From NCBI GenBank assembly GCA_017354895.1, contig CP071497.1, forward strand, positions 3,720,001-3,784,000: a stretch of 64,000 nt of DNA. The letters are read 5' to 3'. The notes below the pieces were generated by a model. The model was not told the origin of the DNA, ran no database searches, and saw nothing but the letters and a program-made list of their open reading frames with translations. Positions within the stretch are counted from its first letter, which is position 1, and each line of letters begins with the position of its first letter. Both the position numbers and the translations under genes were made by a program. Shown in pieces: positions 18,455-28,320 of the stretch. The DNA is from Podospora comata (lineage: Eukaryota > Ascomycota > Sordariomycetes > Sordariales > Podosporaceae).

Positions 18455-21334
18455 ATGGCGGACGACACAAGTCACCAAGTCACAACTGAATTAGGTCACC
18501 CTTTGCCGCGGCGATCCACGCCCGAGAAGTCGGTGACCCTCTACCACCATCGACTGGCCCACGAGGCCAGCAAGAGATTCGAAAATGAAAAGCAGCAGTC
18601 CACCCTCACCTCACACCCACAGCCGCAAATTCATGCGCAACCACAGGCCACAGCGTCGCCCAGGAGGGATTCTTCCGGAGAGAGCAATGAAACTGATCCC
18701 AAGACCTGGTTCGATCGCTCCAACAACAATCCAGTCGGCCATTATGATGCCTCGATGGACGTCGACCCGCCGTTTTTCCAAAAGGAAACCGACTCTTCCA
18801 ACGAGGGGCGAGACGGAGGTGGTGTTATTCCAGATGCCCCCTACCTGTTCGAGGGCGGCCTTCGCCAAACTGTCACCCACAGCAGCAGTGCTGACGACTA
18901 CCGCAGTGTCATTGACGACTTGACCATCGAGAACAAGCGGTTAAAGGAGGAACTGAAGCGGTATAAGCAGTATGGGCCGCCCATGATGCAGAAGGAGAAG
19001 CTGTTTGAGATCAAGATTCACGGACTACCGAGGCGGAAGAAGCGCGAGTTGGAGGCCACGCTGCGAGACTTTGCCGCCAGTCTCGAGGGGTCGAGTGATT
19101 CACCATCGTGGAGGAAATCGAGCCGACAAGAAAAGAAGAACATGTATTCTTCTGGGGACTCGAAGCATGCGTCATCGTCTTCCTCGCACTCGCGGCCCGT
19201 GGATTCGGCCTATGCATCCATGTCTATCGGACCTAGTTCCCACGGTCCCAACTCGACAGGGAGGTCACTCGGACGCCCTTCTGTTGGTTCTCGCGCAAAG
19301 TCGTCGCAGCAAAAGGTGGAGAACTACCTTCGAGACACCCCCGACGGTCTGCTCCCGCGTCAGATGGTAATGACGGACAAGGAGAAGAAGAAACTGGTGG
19401 TAAAACGTCTCGAGCAGTTATTCACGGGCAAAATCAGCGGGAGGAACATGCATCGGAACCAGTCCATGCCCTCGCTCGAGGCGCCCGCACCGCCACCGGA
19501 TGCCATCATGGGACCACCCAAAATGTCGGAAGCCTCGCGAGAGGCGTTCATCCAGCCGCTGGATCCCAGCCAGAAGAAGACTCGTTCGAGAGATAATGCG
19601 TCGACATCCAATGGCGATCAGACGGAGAGCGGCGGTCACGGAAACGGAAGCGGCGATGGCAATGGAAGCGGAGGCAGAGGCGGAAACAACACATCACCTT
19701 CCTCGGTCCCGCTGCCGGAACAGCGTCCAACTAGACCAGTCGATTTGGACCCCGACCGATTGCAAATACCGTCCGAGAATCTAAAGTACATCCAACATCT
19801 TGGACTGGTCCCCGAAGAGTTTCTGGTATCCAAACAAACCGAGCATGACGATGTTGCACCCGATGCGGACGGCTGGGTGTATCTCAACCTTCTCGGAAAT
19901 CTCGCCCAGTTGCACATGCTCAACGTCACCCCGGGTTTCATCCGGGCCGCCGTCAGTGAGAAGAGCACAAAGTTCCAGCTCTCGTCAGATGGCCGGAAAA
20001 TTCGATGGCGCGGAGGCACAGATGGGACCAAGTTTAGCAGCGACAGCGGGGACGGCTCACAAAAGAGCCCCATGACCGAGGACACTGATGGTTCCAATGA
20101 GAGTGGCCAGCGCAAGAAGCTCAAGAAGGGCCAGGGTGGTCATTCCGACTCCAAATTTGTTCCACAGGCATCCTCTCGCTCCGACTTGTTCCACTACAAG
20201 CCTCTGTTTGTTCATCGAACTTCTTCGGCAGAAACGTCGGTCGAGGGCACGGGATCCCTGGCATCGGATGAGGTCGAGGATAGCAACCTTGAAAATTCCA
20301 AGTATGGGTACAGTGGCTCTGGATCGACGCAGCGCAAGAAACGGCGACACGACGGTGCCATCATCTACTACAGCGGTGCCCCTTTCTGCACGGATCTGTC
20401 GGGTGATCCTGGCGACATATCACCCACCACCTATATGACCTCGACCGGCCGGGACTTTTCGACGCTCGACTCGGCACCGTCTCTGCTGCAGAGGAGCCTG
20501 TCTGGGTCATCTCTCGTGATCCGACCGCTCAGCGATGCCCGGCCGTTTGTCTCGGAAACCCTGGGCATGGAAATTGACAAGTATCTGCCCAGTGACGAAG
20601 AGACGGACGACGACATGGAGTTCCCCTGGTCAGACAGCTCAGCACTCGTTCGACCGAAGATGGCCGAGACACCTCTCGAGCCCTGTGGTCTGGGCGGTGT
20701 GATACCAGAAGACCACTTTGCTGTGGTTGTGGTGACCCGTCGGCCAATCAACTGCGTTGTGGACACGCACCTGCGCGATAGGTCGGTGTCGGTGGACAAT
20801 GCGGAAGTTATTGCTCGTCGACTGGAGTGTATGAGGACCTCGTCGCCGCTCCCACCTCGACGGAGCAGCAGGACGGGTGGAACCAACTCTCCCGTTCAGA
20901 TCGAGTATGTCGAGGGACGGATGCTTCGTCTGAAGCCGGCTTCTCTGCCGCCCCCAGCCATGTATCTTCCTCCTTTCAGCAGCGAGTCCGACACGGATTC
21001 TGGAAGCATTGATATGACTTCGGCAGAGAATAACGATGTGGAACAGGACAGCACTTCCCAGAGCTTGATTTCGAGGCGGGCCAACCCTCACTTCTCGGAT
21101 GCTCGCTTGGAGGAGGATGAATCCGAGGAGTCTGAGGAGCTTGGTGATGTGAATATGGGAGCGGATGCTGTAGTGGGAGCTGTTTCGGACAATGCCCACC
21201 GTCCGCCTGCTGACCGGATGGAGAGCTCGAGCACCGGGAAGGTTGCCATGCTTTTACACCCTGGAAGCTCTGTTGCGACTGCGGGAGGGGATGAGAGCGG
21301 ATATTCTAGCTCGATGGAGGATGATGCTACTTGA
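18455..21334 (+). CDS. frq: FREQUENCY circadian clock protein (FRQ)
   Basis: Negative element of the fungal circadian oscillator. FRQ binds FRH and casein kinase 1a and inhibits the White Collar complex (established in Neurospora). Single exon of 959 residues versus ~989 in Neurospora. Parts in order: N-terminal GHPLPRR...SVTLYHHRLA segment; a second in-frame start at Met101 (18755) in the MDVDPPFFQKETDSSNE context, matching the short-FRQ start; coiled coil ~146-175 (DDYRSVIDDLTIENKRLKEE); basic LPRRKKRELEATLRDFAASL; CK1a-binding region FCD1 at ~285-335 (QKVENYLRDTPDGLLP...LEQLFTGKISGRN); FCD2 at ~468-525 (DADGWVYLNLLGNLAQLHML...RKIRWRGGTDGTKF); nuclear signals RKKLKK and RKKRRHDGA; FRH-binding region near 641-655 (GAPFCTDLSGDPGD). 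Acidic Ser-rich PEST-like stretches and a C-terminus with SSVATAGG...SGYSSSMED follow. No disabling change is seen, so the gene looks functional. Confidence 0.97.
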   Translation: MADDTSHQVTTELGHPLPRRSTPEKSVTLYHHRLAHEASKRFENEKQQSTLTSHPQPQIHAQPQATASPRRDSSGESNETDPKTWFDRSNNNPVGHYDASMDVDPPFFQKETDSSNEGRDGGGVIPDAPYLFEGGLRQTVTHSSSADDYRSVIDDLTIENKRLKEELKRYKQYGPPMMQKEKLFEIKIHGLPRRKKRELEATLRDFAASLEGSSDSPSWRKSSRQEKKNMYSSGDSKHASSSSSHSRPVDSAYASMSIGPSSHGPNSTGRSLGRPSVGSRAKSSQQKVENYLRDTPDGLLPRQMVMTDKEKKKLVVKRLEQLFTGKISGRNMHRNQSMPSLEAPAPPPDAIMGPPKMSEASREAFIQPLDPSQKKTRSRDNASTSNGDQTESGGHGNGSGDGNGSGGRGGNNTSPSSVPLPEQRPTRPVDLDPDRLQIPSENLKYIQHLGLVPEEFLVSKQTEHDDVAPDADGWVYLNLLGNLAQLHMLNVTPGFIRAAVSEKSTKFQLSSDGRKIRWRGGTDGTKFSSDSGDGSQKSPMTEDTDGSNESGQRKKLKKGQGGHSDSKFVPQASSRSDLFHYKPLFVHRTSSAETSVEGTGSLASDEVEDSNLENSKYGYSGSGSTQRKKRRHDGAIIYYSGAPFCTDLSGDPGDISPTTYMTSTGRDFSTLDSAPSLLQRSLSGSSLVIRPLSDARPFVSETLGMEIDKYLPSDEETDDDMEFPWSDSSALVRPKMAETPLEPCGLGGVIPEDHFAVVVVTRRPINCVVDTHLRDRSVSVDNAEVIARRLECMRTSSPLPPRRSSRTGGTNSPVQIEYVEGRMLRLKPASLPPPAMYLPPFSSESDTDSGSIDMTSAENNDVEQDSTSQSLISRRANPHFSDARLEEDESEESEELGDVNMGADAVVGAVSDNAHRPPADRMESSSTGKVAMLLHPGSSVATAGGDESGYSSSMEDDAT

Positions 21335-22134
21335 AGTGTTGTGTTATATGGGGTGAAATTTGGGGGGCAGACTGACTTAGCATTTTCCGGACATATGGTG
21401 TTTTTGGGTTTGGCTTTTTGGCATTGGGAAAGCGAGGTGATATATATGTCTCGACTTTTCGATACAACAAGGGGGCGTTTGGTTGGTGATTTTTTCGTTC
21501 AAGTGGAATTTGTAGCATTTCAGATACCACGACAATCCGGGCGGGCAGGTTTGCTTTGGGATACCTATAGACGCTTTTTGATCTTGGGATACCTCTGGAG
21601 GCCATATGTGTGGGAGGAGGGTAAAAGGTCTTTTTTGGCCGTGGGATAATTTGCAAAAATAAAGACAAAAGAATTCATATCACTGAAGGGTTGTTTGCTC
21701 GAGTTGTGATGTTTTGTTTTGTTTTGTTGTGTAGATGATTAAAAGGAGCCCCCTGAACGTGCATGTAGGGTACCCCGCAATGCCTGCTAGGAAGAGCTCG
21801 AACTGTCACCGATCTACCCCGCCAATATTTTTTGACCGCTTTACGTACGGGGAACAGCAACAGGCGGGCGGGCAGTAACCAGGCTAGACTACCTCGTTGC
21901 TTGTCATTGAGAGTGCGCGCGATCAGGGTCAATCTACTTTGCGACCGAGAACGTGGTGTAAACGTCTTTCAATAACAAACAACACCTTCACCGAGTCTTT
22001 TTTTGCGCGCGCGCAATCAGCTAGCTGGCTGGTAGCTGTTTCAATATCGCGACCTTACCTACCTACCTACCCAACAACTAATCGACCGACCGAGACCGAC
22101 CGAACGATCGATTCCAACCAAGACATTCACGATC
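21335..22134. other. intergenic frq/prefoldin 3
   Basis: 800 bp with the frq 3' UTR and the PFD3 leader. Two TTTTG-rich runs (21711-21730), GC-alternating GCGCGCGC near 22006-22014, and the palindrome CGATCGAT at 22105-22112 in the PFD3 leader. In Neurospora the antisense qrf transcript starts 3' of frq; this stretch would be its equivalent promoter. Confidence 0.5.
22105..22112. promoter_or_regulatory. CGATCGAT motif 3' of frq
   Basis: Contains GATCGA on both strands. It is either a PFD3 leader feature or a candidate light element for an antisense frq transcript. Confidence 0.25.
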
Positions 22135-22921
22135 ATGGCTACCACCTCCGCCACGGTGAAAGGGAAAGGCGTAGGCCCAGACAGGAAGTCAGTCCCCCCT
22201 CCCACCCTTTTTTATTTTATTTCTTTTTTTATTATTAGTACCAATCCCATTTACTGAACCTGTGTTTACGTAGGGACACCAACCCCCGAGGAATCCCCTA
22301 CGCGCCCTTTGTCGACAAGGTAGAAGACTACGTCTCCTCCCGTTCAGACGTCGAGCCGACGCTTCGGTCGTTTCAGGAGATGGTGGCAAAGTACCAGTTT
22401 ATGGAGCAGAACCTGCAGCGGAGGGTGGCGGGGTTGAGGGATAAGATGCCCGACATTGAGAAGACGTTGGAGACGGTGAGGTTTTTGAAGTTGAGGAACG
22501 AGGGTGATGACGAGGGGGAGGGGGGGGAAATCGAGACCACGTTTGAGCTGAATGATACGCTTTATGCCAAGGCAAAGATTGGGAGGACGGAGGAGGTGTA
22601 TTTGTGGTTGGGGGCGAATGTTATGCTGAGTTATCCGATTGAGGAGGCGGAGGAGTTGTTGGATGGGAAGTTGGAGGCTGCGAGGAGGAGTCTGGGGAAT
22701 TGTGAGGAGGACTTGGATTTCTTGAGGGAGCAGATTACGGTGCGTGATGCTACTGACTACTTGCTGACTATACTTTTTTGGATGATGGCTGACTGGGACG
22801 ATAGACTATGGAGGTTGCGGTGGCTAGGGTTTATAACTGGGATGTGGTGCAGAAACGGAAGGAGAAGGAGGAGGAGGAGAAGCAAGGGAAAGGGAAGGAA
22901 GAGGGGACGGCGGGGGGGTGA
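22135..22921 (+). CDS. PFD3: prefoldin subunit 3 (Pac10/VBP1)
   Basis: Alpha-type subunit of the hexameric prefoldin chaperone, which hands nascent actin and tubulin to the CCT chaperonin. Three exons (22135-22187, 22274-22739, 22805-22921) give 211 residues. The family landmarks are NPRGIPYAPFVDKVEDYV, the first coiled-coil helix (VAKYQFMEQNLQRRVAGLRDK), the hairpin with FELNDTLYAKA and EEVYLWLGANVMLSYPIEEA, and the second helix LGNCEEDLDFLREQITTMEVAVARVYNWDV. The first intron has the less common donor GTCAGT. The last exon ends in a Lys/Glu/Gly-rich tail with TGA at 22919; the GT-rich tract right after it is UTR. Confidence 0.94.
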
Positions 22922-23872
22922 TGATGGTGATGATGATGATGAAGGGGGAGGCTGTGTAAGAGTCAAGATTCAAGAGTCATCAAAAAGAAACGAGACAGTT
23001 GGCAACAAGGTGGCATGACCATGATGAGGATATTGCCAAGCGGGATTTGTATTATTGGTGATGGGGATTAACATGCTGGATGTGTCTGTGGCGGTTCGGG
23101 ATGGTGGCCGGGACGTCGAGTGCAACCCGAATGGCACAGCACCCTATGAAGCACTTGAGACGAGATGTGGCCCGGTTTGTTAAGATAGGAACGGTGGTGG
23201 CCGTTGGGGGGGCCCGTTGGGGGTAGGCCGTGGGTGTAGGTAAGTTGGGAAACCGTCGACTTACGGGTCGACCTTCAACTGCTGGTTAAACGGTCAGAGC
23301 TATCCATCCAGCTGGCTTCATGATTGCGATGTTCTTGCGGGAGTCTGAGTTGTGCAAACAGAATAAAGAGTAAATGATGGCAGCTGTCAGCCCCACCCTT
23401 ATACCCCCTTAGTGCGAGGCCTCGCTGGTGCGGGCGGGGCTGGCCGAGCTGCCGGTCAGGGGATTATCGCGGGCAGGATTGAGTTGGCGGCGGCATTTCA
23501 GGCACTGAGGGTTACTGGTTATTTGAACCAGACAAAAACAGGATTCCCTGTCTTTTTCCAACATCCCCCCTTTTGTTGATTCATCTTTCCTATCATTTGC
23601 CATCCGCCACTTGTCTCAAACGCCTTCTGCACCCTTTCCTGCAGCAGTCAGTCAGTCTTTTTCCAATGCAAGTACAATAGCGCGCATCATCCTTTTTCGT
23701 CCCATCATCTCCTGTCACCGCCCAACTTTTTACTGCCTACTCACCTACTCTAAACGAACACCTAACCTAACATCTTCTTCCTCAAGAACGATAGACGAAG
23801 TATTGAAAGACGCCCACGACACCCTAGAGCCCGACCCGAAGAAACCGAAGCAAGAGACATAAACGCAACAAA
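22922..23872. other. intergenic PFD3/SEC14
   Basis: 951 bp. The right part is a likely SEC14 leader with an 83-codon upstream ORF (23611-23862). Nothing else recognised. Confidence 0.5.
23611..23862 (+). other. upstream ORF in the SEC14 leader
   Basis: An 83-codon frame starting ATG and ending TAA 10 nt before the SEC14 ATG, in a different frame. Its last 25 codons read as acidic and basic residues (IDEVLKDAHDTLEPDPKKPK), unlike random leader. It could be a regulatory uORF, or part of an alternatively spliced leader. Confidence 0.35.
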
Positions 23873-25134
23873 ATGGCTGCCGCCGCGCCTGTCCCCCGCC
23901 CCTTGGAGCTCGACCCCAAGTACGATGACTACGACTTCCCGACCACCGCCGCCGTCCCCCTGAGCGGACATGCTGGTTACCTGACGGCGGAACAACAAGC
24001 TCAGGTCTCGCAGCTGCGTCTGATGCTCGAGTCTGAGGGCTACACCAAGCGTCTCGACACGCTCACACTGGTACGCCTTGCACCGGAATAGCTTTCTATC
24101 AGGTTCAGGGTCGGGATACTGACAGATGGGAAACAGCTCCGCTTCCTCCGTGCCCGCAAGTTCGATGTCAACCTCTCCAAGCAAATGTACGCACACCTTC
24201 ACTGGGGATGGATTCCACAGTCAGGCAGGGGCTAACAACACGCCAGGTTCATCGAGTGCGAGAAGTGGAGGCAAGAGACCAACCTCGACGACGTCGTCCC
24301 CAACTGGGACTACCCCGAGAAGGAGGAGGTCTTCAAGTACTACCCCCAGTACTACCACAAGACCGACAAGGTAGATAATTCATCTAGGCTCCACCTTTCC
24401 CCCCCCCCCCCTTTTGCTAACCCCACCAACAGGATGGCCGGCCCGTCTACATCGAGCAGCTCGGCAACATTGATCTCACAGCCATGTACAAGATCACCAC
24501 GGCCGAGCGCATGCTGACCAACCTCGCGGTCGAGTACGAGCGCGTCGCCGACCCCCGCCTCCCGGCCTGCTCCCGCAAGTCGGGCGTCCTCCTCGAGACG
24601 TGCTGCACCGTCATGGATCTCAAGGGCGTCGGCATCTCCAAGGCGCCCCAGGTGTTCAACTATGTCAAGCAGGCCAGCGTCCTGAGCCAAAACTACTACC
24701 CCGAACGCCTCGGTCGTCTGTATCTGATCAACGCTCCTTGGGGCTTCAGCACCGTCTGGGGGGTCGTGAAGGCGTGGCTTGATCCGGTGACGGTGCAGAA
24801 GATTCATGTGTTGGGCAGCGGGTACCAGAAGGACTTGTTGGCGCAAGTTCCCGCCGAGAACCTGCCTAAGCAGTTTGGTGGTTCGTGCGAGTGTGCGGGC
24901 GGTTGCCAGTTTAGCGACATGGGTCCTTGGCGCGAGGAGCAGTGGGCTAAGCCGGCCAAGTGGGAGAAGAAGGAGGGTGCTGCTGCTGCCCCTGCGGCGG
25001 ATGCCACTATCCAGAATGCTGGTGCGGATGTGAAGGAGGGTGGTTCTGCTGCTGCTGTTGCTGCTGCCGGGCAGGGGAATGCGGCTCTTCCGGTGGACGT
25101 CAAGGCTGATGCTCCTGCTCCGGCGGCTGCGTAG
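23873..25134 (+). CDS. SEC14: Sec14 phosphatidylinositol/phosphatidylcholine transfer protein
   Basis: Cytosolic lipid-exchange protein that supports Golgi secretion. Four exons (23873-24070, 24137-24186, 24247-24370, 24433-25134) give 357 residues. A CRAL-TRIO N-terminal helical region contains LTAEQQAQVSQLRLMLESEG and LRFLRARKFDVNLSKQM. The lipid-binding CRAL-TRIO domain follows, with GRPVYIEQLG, VMDLKGVGISKAPQVFNYVKQ, YYPERLGRLYLINAPWGFSTVW and VQKIHVLGSGYQKDLL. The C-terminal LPKQFGGSCECAGGCQFSDMGPW motif is typical of fungal Sec14. The last ~60 residues are an Ala-rich tail. The very small second exon (50 nt) is supported by an unbroken conserved segment across both joins. Confidence 0.95.
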
Positions 25135-25504
25135 GTGCAGTCATTGAGGAAGGAGGACGAGGTGCTGCATCGGTGTGGTGCGAGGACATGCGGTAGTGTT
25201 CTGGCCACTCGGTAATGAAGACCGGCTTCTTTTTGCATGGTAGTTACATGTAGACAGTGGGCGTGGAGCGGGTGTTGGTAGTTTGCGATTGTATTCAGAT
25301 GGTACTTTACATGTGACAGGCGTGGCGGGGTGGGAGGAGATGAACAAGAATCCCTAAGTTTATCTCTTGATTTGGATGGCATAGTAATGTTTTTTTCTTG
25401 GTTGAGAAAGTGTAGCAATGGTGGGGGTTATTATTATTTTCCGTAACGCCTCCTTTGTCCCCTGTCCCCTGACCTGGATATATATATATATATATACATA
25501 TATA
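25135..25504. other. intergenic, convergent 3' ends SEC14/MIS14
   Basis: 370 bp holding both 3' UTRs; it ends in an AT repeat touching the MIS14 stop. Confidence 0.5.
25477..25504. repeat. (TA)n microsatellite
   Basis: TA repeat with one CA interruption, immediately 3' of the MIS14 stop codon. Confidence 0.9.
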
Positions 25505-26302
25505 TCACTTGTTCTGTTTACCAACCACATACCCCCCTGCCACCCCCGCCCTCTCCATCTTGGCCACAACAGCGGGCATGTCTCTCTTCAGCCTTCCCAG
25601 CGTCTCCACCGCCTTGGTGTACGTCCCCTCGACAACCTCTTGTCTATCCAACTCGCCCATTCCCTCGAGTGCCTTTTTCCCGCTTTCCAACCCTTCCTCC
25701 CTCGCCCGTTGCAGCACTGCCGAAAGCATCTCCTCGTCTGTGGCTATCTGGGCGTTTGTGGCGGTCATGTAGGCGGATGCGGTCGCGGCGGGGACGCGCC
25801 GCTTGAGCTGGGCGATGGAGCGGAGGAGGTCTTCCTCTTGGGAGACGAGGGACTCGATCCTGTCGCGCTTGCGGGGGTCGAAGGGTTCGTAGTGGTCGGT
25901 TTGGGGGTTGTGATGGTCTTGCGGGTCAGAGGAGAAGAGGGTTTTGGGGGAGGGGGGGGCCGAGAGGGAGCCGTTTATTGAGAGGGAGGGGAGGGAGAGG
26001 GTGAAGAGGCGGGTTATGTACTAGAGCGTAGCGAGCGTCAGCGGGCGCATCGTGGGATGGGATTGGGAGTGGGGGGGAAAGGGAGAGGGGAAAGGGGGGG
26101 GGAAACGTACGTCGTTTACCAGCTTATCAATCTCGTTGCGCAGCTCGTCTTCCTCTTGGGGGATGGGGTTCCCTTCGTCGTCGAGGACGGGGGGGAAAGC
26201 AGCGTTGATGCTATCGGTCGCTGCTTTACGGACGTTGGTGATGAGGTACCGGAGGTCGTCTGGGGATTGGAGTTCGATTTTTCGCTGGATGGAGTCGTCC
26301 AT
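25505..26302 (-). CDS. MIS14: kinetochore protein Mis14/Nsl1
   Basis: Subunit of the MIND/Mis12 complex, which links centromeric chromatin to the Ndc80 and KNL1 complexes. Two exons (26302-26111 and 26020-25505) give 235 residues. The N-terminal family signature RKIELQSPDDLRYLITNVRKAA is clear. After the intron comes YITRLFTLSLPSLSINGS, then a coiled coil with YEPFDPRKRDRIESLVSQEEDLLRSIAQLKRRVP and EEMLSAVLQRAREEG. The C-terminus is weakly conserved. The 90-nt intron has donor GTACGT and acceptor CTAG. It converges on SEC14. Confidence 0.82.
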
Positions 26303-26793
26303 TTTTATTTTATTTTATTTCTGTCAGAAAAGTAGGGAGGGGGGGTTGTTTGTCGACTTTCTTTCTTTGATGGTTGGTTCGCAGGGGGGGGGCCGGGGAT
26401 CAGATATTATTACTGCTCTAGTTATGCGCTATTTGCCAGAAAACAAGAATCTCTTTTTCTCTGTTCCCCTCCCCGGGTATAGCTTCGTCTCTCGTATCGT
26501 CGTGGTGTTTCGTGTCGTCGTCGTCGTGCTCAAGTCCTGGATGTTATTGTCGTGGTTGTCATATCAAAACATCCGTCCATCATCCCCCAAATCGCGACGC
26601 CAATATATCTTATCGATACTCTGAACGCCCAGTCTGCAATTAAGCACCTGGCCCGTGCACACCACCTTCCCCAGACGCTAACTCCGAACTGCACAAGTCC
26701 AATCTGCCTGCGAAGAAAGCAGAAGTGGGGTTCACCACTTTGGTGGGGCGGAAGAAGCGGGGCGGGGGGGGCTTACACCTCTGCAGCCTTTAA
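26303..26793. other. intergenic MIS14/transposon
   Basis: About 490 bp between the MIS14 start and the transposon edge. G-run at 26388-26394. No gene seen. Confidence 0.5.
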
Positions 26794-26795
26794 TA

Positions 26796-26813
26796 CAAGT
26801 TAGCGTGTGACTT
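26796..26813. repeat. terminal inverted repeat, left
   Basis: Reads CAAGTTAGCGTGTGACTT inward from a TA dinucleotide. Pairs with 28301-28318. Confidence 0.8.
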
Positions 26814-26849
26814 ACTAACCTGATAGAGTATAAAACACAAACATTTTTC

Positions 26850-27935
26850 ACAAGTACAGGTACTTCCAAATATGCTATTTTCCCATACAAATCAAAGTAC
26901 CTATGCTCATAGGGAATGAGTCTACCTTCGGCGTCAATCACCTGTTGAAGCCTTCGAGGCATACTATGGGTAAGCTCACGAAGCCATCCACAGGGTACTA
27001 CTTCCCAGGCTGCTTCAATTGCCCTGCGCAGGGCCCTGGGACTAAGGCTTTGGATATTGTAATTGACTTCGATCCAATTTTTCATCCAAAACCACACATT
27101 CTCAATGGGGTTCAAATCTGGTGATTTTGCTGGCTAGGTTAGGGTTTCGATTCCAATGCTAGCAATGTGAGCCCGAGTTGTGTAGGATATGTAAGACGAG
27201 GCATTATCTTGTTGAAAAACCACTGAAGTACCTTGCGCCGCTTTTCCCATGATAAAACCATGGATTAGCGGGCAAATATACCTAATATATTTCTCACTGT
27301 TGATACTCCCGTAGTGCTTCTCCCACATAAATGAACCGGCCTTCTCGCTCCCATACATTATACCCTAGAACATCTATCCGTGAGGCTTTTCCCTAACGGC
27401 CGCCCAGGCTTCGATATCCTCGGCTTCGTAAATTGTAAGCCACCTCTTCTACATGTAGCTATTGGTTGCCCAGGTCTCATCACTAAAGGCCATGTTTTCC
27501 CAGTCTTCCAGGCGAGGCCAAAGTGCCAGTTACTCGCGGCAAAAGGCTACTCGCTCCTCACGGTACTGAGCGGTGAGCTTGATTTTTTGGGGTAGTACCC
27601 TGCGTTAGTAGCCGGCATTTCTCATGGCCGTGATGAAGGCTCGATCTTTGAACCTGTCAAAACCCTTCAAATACCAGCGTAAATCCTCCCATTTGAGCTT
27701 AGCGAGCGATAAGGTCGTCATTGAGGGCGCAAGCAATTCGGTTTTTTTCGGCGGCGGTAAACTCGGTGGGCCTACACCCTCGACGGCCGGTACGCGGGGT
27801 CAACGGCGAATTGCAGGCGAGTTTAACTTGCCTGAGGGACGCGCCAGTGGCCTGAGAAATGGCTTCGTGAGTAAAATTTGCGTCCTGGCGCAGGGTTCGT
27901 GTTCGAAGCTGTGGTCGGTCAGTCGATTAGTTAGT
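26850..27935 (-). pseudogene. Tc1/mariner transposase, RIP-inactivated
   Basis: Minus-strand reading gives a helix-turn-helix part (RTLRQDANFTHEAISQATGA, ~27899-27840) followed by a basic linker. The DDE part has WENMAFSDETW, then SVVFQQDNASSYISY, then AKSPDLNPIENVWFWMKNWI: the three acidic DDE/DDD landmarks in order. It is broken by four TAG stops where Trp is expected (27134-27136, 27365-27367, 27374-27376, 27449-27451) and by TAA stops where Gln fits (27530-27532, 27605-27607). There is one frameshift near 27690. Every stop fits a CpA-to-TpA change on one strand or the other. No intact start is visible. Confidence 0.9.
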
Positions 27936-28300
27936 TGAACCGTTGAGGGTTAGAGATATATATGGCTATCTTTTGGTCACGCGTGAGATCTGGGTGTCTG
28001 TATGGCTTCAGGTGCCAGTGTGGCCGGTGTTGCCTTGCCAAATGAAGCCGGTAAAATCGCTCGGCCGAAAGTGAGGTGTGGTTGTTGATGTGGTTGACCA
28101 AGGCACTGATTTTCATGATGTTGACGGTGGGTGAGGTTCGGTCGCTGCAGTGCCACGCAAGTGGGTTTGCATATTCCTTAAGAACTGGAAAGTATCCTTG
28201 CTATAGTAAATGGTAGCAAAGTGACCTGGAATTCGATTAGTTTCGATATTGCATATGTGGCTGCTGAGGATCGACATATTAGTGTGGTGTTTTGTGGGGC

Positions 28301-28318
28301 AAGTCGCACACTAACTTT
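28301..28318. repeat. terminal inverted repeat, right
   Basis: Reads AAAGTTAGTGTGCGACTT on the minus strand, inward from a TA dinucleotide. Confidence 0.8.
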
Positions 28319-28320
28319 TA

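Larger units (their letters stand above)
26794..28320 (-). mobile_element. degenerate Tc1/mariner DNA transposon copy
   Basis: 18-bp terminal inverted repeats at 26796-26813 and 28301-28318 match at 15 of 18 positions; two of the three differences are C/T transitions. TA dinucleotides flank both ends (26794-26795 and 28319-28320), as expected for Tc1/mariner target duplication. The body is 1,523 bp. It holds a broken DDE transposase on the minus strand. Confidence 0.85.
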
